Of a stretch of 64,000 nucleotides of DNA, positions 1 to 8,841 are shown piece after piece. This DNA is from CAZDBA01 sp965224765 (GTDB lineage Bacteria; Planctomycetota; Planctomycetia; Pirellulales; Pirellulaceae), in contig CBDDAC010000026.1 of the NCBI GenBank assembly GCA_965224765.1, forward strand, positions 132,908-196,907. The letters run 5' to 3'. How positions within the stretch are numbered: position 1 is the first letter of the stretch; the number at the start of each line of letters is the position of its first letter. The position numbers and the translations under genes are program-made. The notes below the pieces were generated by a model. It was not told where the DNA came from, did not search any database, and saw only the letters and a program-made list of their open reading frames with translations.

Positions 1-1
1 T

Positions 2-511
2 CGAGTAGCCAATCAATTGCATAGTGTGTCACTAGCAATCGCTGGGTATATCTATCTCGGCTGGATGTTGCTTCATGGAGGATTGCTTGCGAATTCAGAA
101 CACGCTACTGGCTATATCCTGTACCTATTGTTTGCTGTCGGGCTAACGGACGTTGCCGCCTTTACTTTTGGTTCAGTTTTTGGTCGCATTTCACTGCGAC
201 CGAATGTCAGCCCCAACAAAACACTTGAGGGAGCGTTCGGCGCCTTACTGGTAGCCATGTTACTTCCTTGGTTAATGAGATTTTCATTCCCGGAATCCGT
301 TCAAACTACACAACTTATTTTGATTGGTTTGATCGTGGGTATCGGTGGCCAACTGGGAGACTTGTTTGTCAGCGTTATCAAACGTGATTGCAATGTAAAA
401 GACACGGGCGTAGCAATTCCTGGCCACGGAGGAATCCTCGACCGAATCGATAGCCTCGTATTCACGACTCCAATCTACTATCACACCCTAAACTTTTTTG
501 ATTGTCTGTAA
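2..511 (+). CDS. Phosphatidate cytidylyltransferase (CDP-diglyceride synthase), YnbB/CdsA-like, 5' truncated by window edge
   Basis: Integral membrane enzyme that makes CDP-diacylglycerol from phosphatidic acid and CTP. The reading frame is open from base 2, so the N-terminal half lies outside the window. The visible 169 residues are very hydrophobic and end with the family signature: SVIKRD, then KDTG, then PGHGGILDRID near the C-terminus, which supplies the metal and substrate-binding residues. The next gene is a YnbC-type hydrolase/methyltransferase fusion, as in E. coli ynbA-ynbB-ynbC-ynbD. This copy is therefore more likely the accessory ynbB-type paralogue than the housekeeping cdsA. 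The family call is firm. The paralogue assignment is inferred from context. Confidence 0.88.
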   Translation, partial: RVANQLHSVSLAIAGYIYLGWMLLHGGLLANSEHATGYILYLLFAVGLTDVAAFTFGSVFGRISLRPNVSPNKTLEGAFGALLVAMLLPWLMRFSFPESVQTTQLILIGLIVGIGGQLGDLFVSVIKRDCNVKDTGVAIPGHGGILDRIDSLVFTTPIYYHTLNFFDCL

Positions 512-593
512 TTGTCGTTTCCCGTTCGAACTAACGACTGAATTTGAGATACAATTTGCGTTTATCGACATTGGGAAAGATGGACCAAAGCTG

Positions 594-2402
594 ATGGACA
601 AGCCCGACCCACCTGTTACAAGAACAATGCGACAGTGCACCGAATCTACAATGCGTTTGCACGATGACACGGAAATATTTTTCCGTGCATGGTCACCGGC
701 CAAGGAGGCACCCAAGCCATCGACCGCGGTTGTCCTTTTTCATCGCGGACACGAACACTCCGGGAGGTTTCTGGATGTTGTGGACCGTTTGGGAATTGAT
801 GAGAGTTGGGTCTTTGCCTGGGATCAACGTGGTCACGGCTGTAGTCCTGGAAAACGAGGCGTCGCCGATAGTGTTTCTCAATTAGCTCGAGATGCCAATG
901 ATTTTGTCAACCAACTTTCGGAGAACTACGAGATTCCGATTGCAAACATGGCCGTCATTGGGCACAGCATCGGCGCGGTCGTCGTTAGCACTTGGATTCA
1001 TGATTATTCACCGCCCATTTGCGGACTCCTTTTGGTCACTCCAGCATTTCGTGTCAAACTATATGTCCCTGCTGCAATCCCAGGGCTTCGACTTCTGAAG
1101 AAAATCTGTCCTAACGCGATGGTCAAGAGCTATGTCAGACCTAGCATGCTGACCCACGACACTCAAGCCGCCAATACCTATGCAGCCGACCCACTACTTT
1201 CTCCGGCTGTCTCGGTCAATCTGCTACTCGATCTTCACGACACTTCAACTCGACTTATGACTGATGCGGGTGCGATTCACTGTCCCGTTGCGATCCATGT
1301 CGCTGGTCGAGACTGGGTGGTTCGACCTTCGGCACAGAAGACGTTTTTCTCGCGGTTGTCCTCCACCACTAAAGAAATTCATATCCACGATGAGATGTAC
1401 CATGATGTGCTCCACGAGCAGAACCGAGATCAGGCGCTGAACTCGATAGGCAATTTTGTTCGTGCGCGACTTGGAGAAAAACCGGTTCAGCCCAATCTAT
1501 TTTTGGCAGACAAAACAGGACCTTCTTGTGAAACCTGGAAGCAGTACCGCGACCCTTTGCCGTTCTACCATCCACGCCGATGGTATTTTCGTGCGATGCG
1601 ATTCGTCTTGGGGACGGCAGGACGGCGAATCAGTTCAGGAATTAAGTTGGGATGGGACGAAGGCTTCAATTCCGGTCGAATGTTAGACTACATCTACCTG
1701 GACAAAGCTCATGGCTTCACTCCGCTGGGCAAACTTGCTGACCGAATTTTTCTTGACTCTCCAGGCTGGAAGGGGATTCGGAAACGACGTCACCACATGA
1801 ATGACTTACTCGATCGCGCAATTGAGAACATCGCTGCGTCGCGCACCGACCCAAAAGAATCAATTCACATCCTGGACATTGCCGCTGGTGGTGGCCGTTA
1901 CGCGTTGGATGCCATCCAACGCAACTCAAACCGGCCCTTAACCGCCACTCTCTGTGATCAAGATTCCTCCGCACTTCAACATTGTGAAAAAATCGCCATA
2001 GAACGAGGAATTAAAGGCGTTAACTTTCAGCAGTCCGACGCCTTCGATCGATCCGCGATTGCCAACTTCAAACCGCGCCCCGATATTGTTATTGTCTCGG
2101 GACTCTACGAACTGTTTCCCGAAAATTCACCTGTCATGGAATCGTTGCAAGGAATCGCTGACGTGATTGCTCCTGAAGGTTGCCTAATCTACACCAACCA
2201 GCCCTGGCATCCGCAACAAGAATTGATTGCTAGATCACTTCACGGTTATGATGGTCAGTTGTGGGCCATGCGCTGTCGCAGTTCTGCCGAGATTGACTAC
2301 CTAGTTGCTCAAGTTGGCTTTAGAAAACAACAAATGAAAATCGACGAACAAGGAATCTTTACTGTTTCTCTAGCGAGAATGAACCAACATGCTTCCCAAT
2401 GA
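594..2402 (+). CDS. Bifunctional alpha/beta hydrolase / class I SAM-dependent methyltransferase (YnbC-like)
   Basis: Two-domain fusion of 602 aa. The N-terminal half is a lysophospholipase/monoacylglycerol-lipase-like alpha/beta hydrolase with the nucleophile elbow GHSIG (Ser125) and likely triad partners Asp240 (AGRDW) and His270 (MYHDV). The C-terminal half has methyltransferase motif I, ILDIAAGGG, at about 426-434. This is the architecture of E. coli YnbC, whose neighbours are also lipid enzymes. A role in processing or methylating a lipid made by the upstream CDP-diglyceride enzyme is inferred. The frame extends upstream to a TTG at 498, overlapping the previous gene. ATG 594 was chosen because the domain homology begins just after it, but the ribosome-binding site is weak and ATG 627 is possible. 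The 3' end overlaps the next gene by 14 bases. Confidence 0.85.
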   Translation: MDKPDPPVTRTMRQCTESTMRLHDDTEIFFRAWSPAKEAPKPSTAVVLFHRGHEHSGRFLDVVDRLGIDESWVFAWDQRGHGCSPGKRGVADSVSQLARDANDFVNQLSENYEIPIANMAVIGHSIGAVVVSTWIHDYSPPICGLLLVTPAFRVKLYVPAAIPGLRLLKKICPNAMVKSYVRPSMLTHDTQAANTYAADPLLSPAVSVNLLLDLHDTSTRLMTDAGAIHCPVAIHVAGRDWVVRPSAQKTFFSRLSSTTKEIHIHDEMYHDVLHEQNRDQALNSIGNFVRARLGEKPVQPNLFLADKTGPSCETWKQYRDPLPFYHPRRWYFRAMRFVLGTAGRRISSGIKLGWDEGFNSGRMLDYIYLDKAHGFTPLGKLADRIFLDSPGWKGIRKRRHHMNDLLDRAIENIAASRTDPKESIHILDIAAGGGRYALDAIQRNSNRPLTATLCDQDSSALQHCEKIAIERGIKGVNFQQSDAFDRSAIANFKPRPDIVIVSGLYELFPENSPVMESLQGIADVIAPEGCLIYTNQPWHPQQELIARSLHGYDGQLWAMRCRSSAEIDYLVAQVGFRKQQMKIDEQGIFTVSLARMNQHASQ

Positions 2403-3387
2403 TATCGATGCGTTGAAGAACTACTTCAGCCTGATGAACAGCAATGGAGTCGCGAGAGTCTTCCATACCGCACGCGACGTAGGAATACTTGCTGCCATCC
2501 TAAACACCGAACTCTCGGTCGATGAAGTGTGCTTGCAATGCCGCACACACCCCCGTGGAACAGAATTGGTCCTTGAGACCCTTGTCCAAGTCGGGGTTGC
2601 CCAATCAGAGGAAGGACGGTACCGCACCACTCCGTTGGCAAACATGTTGTTGAATAGCAGCTACCAGAATCTAGGTGATACTTACTGGGATCACCTGGAA
2701 TCGTTCTTGCGTGAGGGCAACCCGATCGCAACAATGGACTTGGCTGAACACAGCGAGCAGCACTATCAGCAACAAGCGGCCGGTCTCGCTTGGATGATGG
2801 CACCTTCAGCCAAAGCTGCAGCACATATCCTGCTTTCCGATGGCTCACGCAAAGGACTGTCCATTCTAGATGTTGGAGCGGGCGCTGCACCCTGGAGCCT
2901 CGCGGTTGCAGCAGCTTCCCCCGAAACAAAAATCGTTGCCATTGATTGGCCAGCCGTATTGGAAGTCGCGACTCGATCGGCAATGCAATACGGATTGGAA
3001 GGACAGCTTACCTGCCTGCCAGGAAATTACCATGAAGTCACATTCGAAAAGGAATGTTTCGATTTGGTCATCCTAGCAAACGTGACCCACCTTGAAACAG
3101 AAGAACAGAACCTACATCTGTTTCGACGGCTTTTTCAGTCTGTCAAACCTGGTGGTGAGTTCGCCATTATCGATGCACTCCCTGATGGCGGCAGCAGTGA
3201 TAGAACTACTCATTCGCTTTATGCGTTAGGACTCGCGTTGAGAACAGAACATGGACAAGTTCATTCCCGCCGGACGCTGGAAAGCGCGATAGCCCAAGCT
3301 GGCTTTGCGACTCCTCGGTATCACCCTCTCGCTGTTCCACCAAGAATGATGGGGATCCTAATCGCAAAGAAACAAGTCGCTCCGTAA
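2389..3387 (+). CDS. SAM-dependent methyltransferase with N-terminal winged-helix dimerisation domain (O-methyltransferase type)
   Basis: A 332-aa protein. Residues 1-100 resemble the helical dimerisation domain of small-molecule O-methyltransferases (PF00891 type). Residues 157-330 are a Rossmann methyltransferase with motif I ILDVGAGAAPWS (159-170), an acidic residue after the second strand (VAIDW) and FDLVILANVTH for the post-I region. Its ATG lies inside the end of the hydrolase/methyltransferase gene (14-base overlap), so the two are probably translationally coupled. The substrate cannot be read from the sequence. The neighbouring lipid genes suggest a lipid or polyketide-like molecule. 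The family is well supported and the substrate is unknown. Confidence 0.82.
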   Translation: MLPNDIDALKNYFSLMNSNGVARVFHTARDVGILAAILNTELSVDEVCLQCRTHPRGTELVLETLVQVGVAQSEEGRYRTTPLANMLLNSSYQNLGDTYWDHLESFLREGNPIATMDLAEHSEQHYQQQAAGLAWMMAPSAKAAAHILLSDGSRKGLSILDVGAGAAPWSLAVAAASPETKIVAIDWPAVLEVATRSAMQYGLEGQLTCLPGNYHEVTFEKECFDLVILANVTHLETEEQNLHLFRRLFQSVKPGGEFAIIDALPDGGSSDRTTHSLYALGLALRTEHGQVHSRRTLESAIAQAGFATPRYHPLAVPPRMMGILIAKKQVAP

Positions 3388-3428
3388 CACCAACCAACAC
3401 TTTTAATTTACTAGAGACGGTAGAGTCG

Positions 3429-4139
3429 ATGGAATTCATCAAAACCACGCTAAAGCTCAATCAACGCTACTTGCCGAGGCCAATTCTAGCCGTAATATTT
3501 TGCGTTTTGCTCGTTTTCCCAGCACCAGCGCCATCCTTCTCTCAAGAATCCAACTCGCAAAACTCGAATATTCCCTCTGACGTTGCGCCCAGCCAAAACC
3601 ATGAGGCGGACATAATCGCATTGCGCGAACTGAAGACAATAGTTGAAAATGCGATGAGCAACGATGATCAAATCCATACGCTTGAACCGTTCGTTGCTAA
3701 AGACTTTTCCATCGTTACGTTTACCAGCAGGCAATTCGATGATTTCGATGTATTCAACCGCGAATGGAATAAGTCACGCAAGAAGTTTCTGCAGGGTGGT
3801 GAGTTTGCGGTTAGCATTGATCCTGAACCCACAATCTTTTGTGGCGACATCGCCATCTGTCGCGGCAACTCTACGAACACGATCACCATTGGCAACGGCA
3901 CTCGACATGTCTTTTCTTCCCCTTGGTCGGCGACTTGTCGTAAAGAAAATGGAGTGTGGAAATTGGTTCGTGCACATAGCTCAATTGACCCGTTTTCGAA
4001 TCCGGTACTTAACTCCAATATTCGCTGGTACCTTTGGCTGGTAGGCATTATCGCTACTGTTGTCGGAGTTTTGCTTGGCTATTTTGTTGCGTTCGCATTT
4101 ACCAATAGAAAATATCGTGCCAAACCAGACCTCCCATGA
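3429..4139 (+). CDS. Membrane-anchored NTF2/SnoaL-like protein
   Basis: A 236-aa protein with a hydrophobic N-terminus (about 18-38, signal or anchor) and a second strong transmembrane segment near 200-222 followed by positively charged residues. Between them, about 60-180, lies an alpha+beta cone resembling the NTF2/SnoaL (DUF4440) fold. It contains a long helix followed by strands with WSATCRKENGVWKLVRAH, typical of the last sheet strands of that fold. The fold could be an enzyme or a scaffold, and no catalytic residues are obvious. It follows the methyltransferase by 41 bases and is probably the last gene of the lipid-type operon, because the next gene is convergent. The function is unknown and the fold assignment is moderate. 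Confidence 0.6.
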   Translation: MEFIKTTLKLNQRYLPRPILAVIFCVLLVFPAPAPSFSQESNSQNSNIPSDVAPSQNHEADIIALRELKTIVENAMSNDDQIHTLEPFVAKDFSIVTFTSRQFDDFDVFNREWNKSRKKFLQGGEFAVSIDPEPTIFCGDIAICRGNSTNTITIGNGTRHVFSSPWSATCRKENGVWKLVRAHSSIDPFSNPVLNSNIRWYLWLVGIIATVVGVLLGYFVAFAFTNRKYRAKPDLP

Positions 4140-4218
4140 CATAAAGGCTGAAAAAGTATCGGCTGAGCGGTTGCATCCATTCCCTAAAGCTCCAAGTTCG
4201 TCGTAGGCAAAACGGACG

Positions 4219-6216
4219 CTAAACCACTCGATCTGAACCGCCATCGACGGGAACCTGAGCTCCGGTCGTTGCGCAGAAAATATCCGAGGCGACTACAGAC
4301 GCCATCTTCGCAACGGTGATAGAGCGAACTTCTCTTCCAAGAAGGTTTTTTGTCTTGTACTCTTCGACGGTCATGTTGTAACGCTTGGCAGAACGCTCCA
4401 ACGCCTCTTGCGTCCAAAGTTCCGTATCAAACACCGCGTCGGGATGAAGCACATTAACTCGCACCTTATGTTTGGCCAGCTCCAGAGCGGCCACTCTGGC
4501 CAATTGAGTCACTCCAGCCTTAGATACCGAGTACGCGGCCGCCCCCGCACCCGGAGCTGCATAATTGCGAGACCCAATCAAAATCGCAGACGCATCGACT
4601 CCCAACTTCAAATAGGGAATGGCATGCTTGAGAAACCGCTGAGTTGCGGTGAGATTGACCTCAATGGTTCGATCCCAAGTCTCCCCCAGCTCATCGATCA
4701 TTTCACCTGATTTAAAGATCCCTGCGTTGAGCACCACAATATCCAGTCCCCCAAACTGCCGAACCGTTGCCCCAATTTCCGCCCGGGTCGCGGCCTCATC
4801 GGTGAGATCACAAACGCGTCCAATCAATCCGGGTGCATTGAAGTTCTCAACCACTGCGGAATTGATATCGAGCCCAATCACGACGGCGCCATCGGCATGA
4901 AGCTGCTCCGCGATGGCACGTCCAATCCCAACAGCGGCACCCGTGACGATTGCCACTTTGCCCAGATGCGGCTTTGCGGTTCCCCCTGCCTTTTTCAGCT
5001 TGGCTTGCTCAAGAATCCAATACTCCAGGTCGAAAATATCCTTTTCCGGCAACGCTTCCCAGCCACCCAAGGCTTCCCCTGTTTGAATCGCCCAAACCGT
5101 ATGGCGGTTGATATCGGTGACAATGCTGCACTCCCGAATCGTGGACCCAAATGAAACGGTGCCCACATTCTGCCACACTGCCCAACGGGGTGCGGGATCC
5201 AACATCGTAAGCGAACCATCATTGTGATCTGCAAAATAAGCTTGATAGTCGGCAACAAATGCCTGCACCTCCGGCACGTCTTCTGTCGAAGTCTCATGAA
5301 GAATGGCAGCCGTTCTTTTCGTCCGGATCACATGGTCGGGTGTGATCGGACCTCGTGTGGCAAGGTTCTCTACATCGGCACGAGAGGCAAATGCCGCGGC
5401 GGCTGGAGTCGAATTGAGACAAGCCAGCTGAGCAATGCCGCGAGCTTTAGAAACCGCCCGGCGAATTTTCGCAAGATGCAAAAGGTCCGATGATGCCCCC
5501 TCCATCAAATCAGGAGCCGTGCCCGCCGACTGAACGTTTGTCGTATCGCGGGCGGCGATATACTGATCCGCCCGATCCACGAGTTCGATCATGTTCTCGT
5601 AAGCTTCCTTGGCGTCATCAGAAAAGGTAAACACCCCATGATGAAGCAAAATAATGCCTTTGTATTGATTGACGTCATGTTCTTGAAGGGCGTCATAAAC
5701 CTGCTTGGACAGAATAAATCCAGGCATGATATAGGGAAGCACAAGACAATCGGGATAGACTTCCCTAATCACGTCCTCCCCGTTGTGATTATTGGTCAAC
5801 GTCACCACGGAATCGGTGTGGGTATGGTCGACAAATTTAAACGGCATGATCGCGTGAAGAATCGCCTCGACCGATGGAGACGGTGAGGCTTGATCCATCA
5901 AAATCGCACGCAGTTGCCTTGCCATATCGGTATCACTCAGCGTATCCCGTTCGGCCAGCATTCGGGTCTCTTCAAGGCGAATCGCCGGAAACCCTGCCTT
6001 CTCAATCGTGCCAAGATCCCAACCGGATCCTTTAACGTACAGCACTTCTACGTTCCGGCCAAAAAAATCCGTCGCAGTCGATTTGACAGAAGTGTTACCG
6101 CCACCGTGCATCACAAGTGACTCATCGGCCCCCAACAATCTTGAGGTATAAACTCGCATCGCGAGATCATCGTCCCGAAACGCAGAAGCTTCTTTTTCAT
6201 TCCAAAGTGATTTCAT
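4219..6216 (-). CDS. Bifunctional class II aldolase / short-chain dehydrogenase
   Basis: A 665-aa fusion. Residues 1-410 form a class II (zinc) aldolase with HGGGNTS (37-43), VKGSGWDL (from 61), the metal-binding HTHTD (131-135) and LHHG (201-204). Residues 418-665 form an SDR with TGAAVGIG (425-432) for NAD(P), NAG (498-500), and a Ser549, Tyr562, Lys566 catalytic set (YSVSK). This is the rhamnulose-1-phosphate aldolase/dehydrogenase type of fusion used for deoxy-sugar breakdown, though the sugar here is not proven. The frame opens further upstream to a TTG at 6246. ATG 6216 fits the family N-terminus (MKSLWN). The gene lies downstream of the Tm-1-like and TIM-barrel genes on the same strand (59-base gap) and probably belongs to their operon. 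Confidence 0.88.
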   Translation of the reverse strand: MKSLWNEKEASAFRDDDLAMRVYTSRLLGADESLVMHGGGNTSVKSTATDFFGRNVEVLYVKGSGWDLGTIEKAGFPAIRLEETRMLAERDTLSDTDMARQLRAILMDQASPSPSVEAILHAIMPFKFVDHTHTDSVVTLTNNHNGEDVIREVYPDCLVLPYIMPGFILSKQVYDALQEHDVNQYKGIILLHHGVFTFSDDAKEAYENMIELVDRADQYIAARDTTNVQSAGTAPDLMEGASSDLLHLAKIRRAVSKARGIAQLACLNSTPAAAAFASRADVENLATRGPITPDHVIRTKRTAAILHETSTEDVPEVQAFVADYQAYFADHNDGSLTMLDPAPRWAVWQNVGTVSFGSTIRECSIVTDINRHTVWAIQTGEALGGWEALPEKDIFDLEYWILEQAKLKKAGGTAKPHLGKVAIVTGAAVGIGRAIAEQLHADGAVVIGLDINSAVVENFNAPGLIGRVCDLTDEAATRAEIGATVRQFGGLDIVVLNAGIFKSGEMIDELGETWDRTIEVNLTATQRFLKHAIPYLKLGVDASAILIGSRNYAAPGAGAAAYSVSKAGVTQLARVAALELAKHKVRVNVLHPDAVFDTELWTQEALERSAKRYNMTVEEYKTKNLLGREVRSITVAKMASVVASDIFCATTGAQVPVDGGSDRVV

Positions 6217-6275
6217 AAATTCATCGCCAATATTTGATCGGCCCAAGCGGACCGCTGATTACTTAGAGTTGCAAC

Positions 6276-7496
6276 TCAACCTTCAATGAGGTCGATAAGA
6301 GTTTGAACGAGCTTTTCGACAAAAACAGGATCCTCGGCGGTAAGCTCATAAGACTCGAGCTTAATGGTTTTCGGCAAAGTCTCTTGTAACGATTCCCAAT
6401 AAGCCTGGTCAAGTTCAGGATTGTAGAGTTCTCCGCCCTCTGCTGAATACCGCGACACGCCTTTCAGCGGCATCATAAAGACTGTTTTTTTGGTCGAATG
6501 CTGAAGCCGTTCTCCCATGGTCAACGCGATTTGATGCTGCTCTTCCCGGTTCACTCGCGGCACAAAGACATAAGGAGAATGCCAAGTCACTTGGTGATCT
6601 TCGTACCCCTCAGGCACCCGATTCGGTTCTTGCACAAGAATCCCAAGGTGTTCCGAGCCTCCGGGACAAATGACTTGAGGAATCCCCAGCTTGCCCGCAA
6701 CGGTAAGGCGTTCCGGACCTGAGGCTCTCAATTGCCCAAACGTGCCATCAGCAATTTCACCCATCGCATAGTCCAACACAGCCGTGATAATTCCTTCCTT
6801 CATCATCTGTTCCATGGCTTCGCCGCCGGCTCCAATGGCATGGAATGCGATGACTTCGTAGCCAGCTTTCTCAAGGAGCTCCGTCGCGTACACCGCTCCC
6901 TTGGTCAGCACCCCCAAGTTGGACAGTCCAATGACACCTTTTGAGGTCGAAACATTGACCTTGCGTGCTACCTGGGCCATCCCCCAAGCTGCCGCAGCCG
7001 CATTGGCAAGAATTTTTCGTGAAAAGACATTCAGTCCAAGAATGTCCGAGACCGAGAACATCATCGTGATGTCCTTAATTCCCACAAACGGTCCGACGTC
7101 CCCCGAAGCCACTGTCGAAAGCATTACTTTGGGAAATCCATAGGGCAAGGATTGTAACACCGGAGCGCAAGTCGATGTCCCCTGAGTTCCCCCCAAGGCG
7201 ACGACCCCCTGAATCTTTGACTGGTTGACCAGATCAGACATTAGCTTGGTCGCGCCAGCGGTAACAAATGGATTCGACTTTTCTCGACTTGGTTTCACCA
7301 GTAAATCATCGAGTACGCCACCCCCCGCGGCAATTACTTGGTTGCGCGTGACATCCGCCGCAATACCAGGCTCGCCGACAACGCCGATATCGATAAGCAG
7401 AGCGTGGCCGCCCAGAGTCTCGATTTCTTGTCGCATGAAGTCTGCTTCAGCAGCCTTCGTATCTAAGGTCGCAAGAATTGCGATAGTCTTTGGCAT
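6276..7496 (-). CDS. Tm-1-like ATP-binding protein, UPF0261 family
   Basis: A 406-aa protein beginning with the family signature IAILATLDTK. Glycine-rich stretches follow (ALGGTQGTS near 100, AIGAGGEAME near 220, CPGGSEHLG near 290), as expected for PF06792. In tomato Tm-1 and fungal homologues this domain is fused to a TIM-barrel PEP-hydrolase-like domain. Here the partner domain is the separate upstream gene, 16 bases away. The fold binds ATP in Tm-1. The bacterial reaction is not established. Linkage to an aldolase/dehydrogenase suggests carbohydrate or organic-acid catabolism. Family membership is secure and the biochemical role is open. Confidence 0.87.
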   Translation of the reverse strand: MPKTIAILATLDTKAAEADFMRQEIETLGGHALLIDIGVVGEPGIAADVTRNQVIAAGGGVLDDLLVKPSREKSNPFVTAGATKLMSDLVNQSKIQGVVALGGTQGTSTCAPVLQSLPYGFPKVMLSTVASGDVGPFVGIKDITMMFSVSDILGLNVFSRKILANAAAAAWGMAQVARKVNVSTSKGVIGLSNLGVLTKGAVYATELLEKAGYEVIAFHAIGAGGEAMEQMMKEGIITAVLDYAMGEIADGTFGQLRASGPERLTVAGKLGIPQVICPGGSEHLGILVQEPNRVPEGYEDHQVTWHSPYVFVPRVNREEQHQIALTMGERLQHSTKKTVFMMPLKGVSRYSAEGGELYNPELDQAYWESLQETLPKTIKLESYELTAEDPVFVEKLVQTLIDLIEG

Positions 7497-7512
7497 ACCT
7501 ACCCCGAGTTAG

Positions 7513-8370
7513 TTACTTCGAGAACTTAAGATTAGCGAATTCAGAGGCTGCCTGCAAAACAGCCTGCTCAATGGGAATCCGCTCCGTTGAAGAGCCCGTC
7601 CAAAAACCGTGCCCCGAAGTGTGATCCAAAATGTACTTGGCATCTTGAGGCGTTTCTAAAGCAGCGCCATGGGCGACGAGAATCACCTCGGGATGGACTT
7701 CTCGGCATTTATCGTAGGCGTGCTCGGTTTGCTCCGCCGTCTGTTCGATCGTCATTCCATTATCGTAGCCTTTAATGCCTCCCTTCGTTGTCCCTGCGTG
7801 ATAACAGAAAATATCTGGGCGAGCATCGCGGCAAATCGCAATCGAGTCTTCCAAAGTAAAACCTAAGCCAATCGTGACCATCCCCATTTCCCTGGCGAGT
7901 TTGAGCATCTCAATTTCATTCTCGATCGTGATCCCCGCTGATCGAAGTACTTTGAAAATCTCGGAGTCCTTGTCGACATAGCTAACGGAGGGCCCAATAT
8001 TGGAAACCGAGTTCACACCCATTCGCTGGCAATCTTCAAGCACCAACCTCATGTCTTTCAACGGGTCATTTGCATTAAGGCAGGCGCAAACAAACGCTTT
8101 GCCATCCATCGCTGGCATAATGTCTTCACGTGTATAGTCCAGCGTTTGTTTGTTGGAATCAAGGATTGGCCACATCATCGACATGGTCCCCATTCCATTG
8201 GCTCGAAGACGAGCCCCGGAAAAAGTATTCACGCAATCCACGCCGGACTGCTCAAGCAGTTTTGCCACCAGCCCACTCCCGGCAGAAGCGATCATGATTG
8301 GAATTCGCTGTTTGATTTTCTGCTGGAGATTCTGGCGAATTTGTTCGGTGGAGATTCGTTTGACGATCAT
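7513..8370 (-). CDS. Phosphoenolpyruvate hydrolase-like TIM-barrel protein (PF09370 family)
   Basis: A 285-aa TIM-barrel-like protein. Features typical of the family are IMIASAGSGLVAKLLEQ near 25-42, CVNTFSGARLRANGMGT near 46-62 and the C-terminal LDHTSGHGFWTGSSTERIP. The family is related to PEP mutase/isocitrate lyase-type barrels and forms the second half of Tm-1-type fusions. The start at 8370 (MIVKRIS) was preferred to the longer frame from 8424, because the extra 18 residues are Cys-rich and unlike the family. It is the first gene of a three-gene minus-strand unit (this gene, UPF0261, aldolase/SDR). The catalytic activity is not certain despite the family name. Confidence 0.85.
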   Translation of the reverse strand: MIVKRISTEQIRQNLQQKIKQRIPIMIASAGSGLVAKLLEQSGVDCVNTFSGARLRANGMGTMSMMWPILDSNKQTLDYTREDIMPAMDGKAFVCACLNANDPLKDMRLVLEDCQRMGVNSVSNIGPSVSYVDKDSEIFKVLRSAGITIENEIEMLKLAREMGMVTIGLGFTLEDSIAICRDARPDIFCYHAGTTKGGIKGYDNGMTIEQTAEQTEHAYDKCREVHPEVILVAHGAALETPQDAKYILDHTSGHGFWTGSSTERIPIEQAVLQAASEFANLKFSK

Positions 8371-8841
8371 AGGTAAGTTGCAAAGTATTCTGGTTAAGCA
8401 CAAGCCGCACGGGCACGTCAACATCTTAATGAATCAATGAAGAAACAGAAATCAGGGCACACCAAAGAATTTTAAAGAAGGCAATCCGAATCCTTTGGGA
8501 GTGAGAATCATCATCGGGAGGTTGAGGCTCCTGCCGAAACATTTCTTGTTCCTCTCAAGCGTCGAACTTGGGGCTACTACCTGCAACTACATGCCCACGC
8601 AAGCGTGGAGCATGGCACCCGTCGCACACGTCATCGAGGGTTTCGCCTTTTAAGGGAGGTTGAGGCTCCTGCCGAAACATTCCAAAGTACGACAGTTTTC
8701 TCCACGCTGCGACCAACGCCAAGAATCACTACAATCATGTCGTGCGCATCGGAGACTGAGATAACGAAGCAAAAAATGCGAGTCGTGCACCATAAACTTC
8801 CACCGAAAATTGGCATTCGAAAAATACAGAAGAAATGACCT
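8371..8841. other. Intergenic region with dispersed repeats between divergent genes
   Basis: A 471-base stretch between the divergent PEP-hydrolase-like and M20 genes. It contains two copies of a dispersed repeat (listed separately). Short frames overlapping the repeats have no recognisable protein features. Promoters for both flanking genes should lie here, but none could be named with confidence. Confidence 0.6.
8516..8683 (+). repeat. Composite dispersed repeat (GGGAGGTTGAGGCTCC core, two copies)
   Basis: The core GGGAGGTTGAGGCTCCTGCC occurs at about 8517 and again at about 8655. Between the two copies is the segment CCCACGCAAGCG-x-GGAGCATGGC (about 8593-8618). The same core and the same partner segment recur at 25171-25260, and the core recurs in reverse orientation at 50473-50498. 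It has no coding features, so it is a non-coding repeat family scattered in intergenic DNA. Confidence 0.75.
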
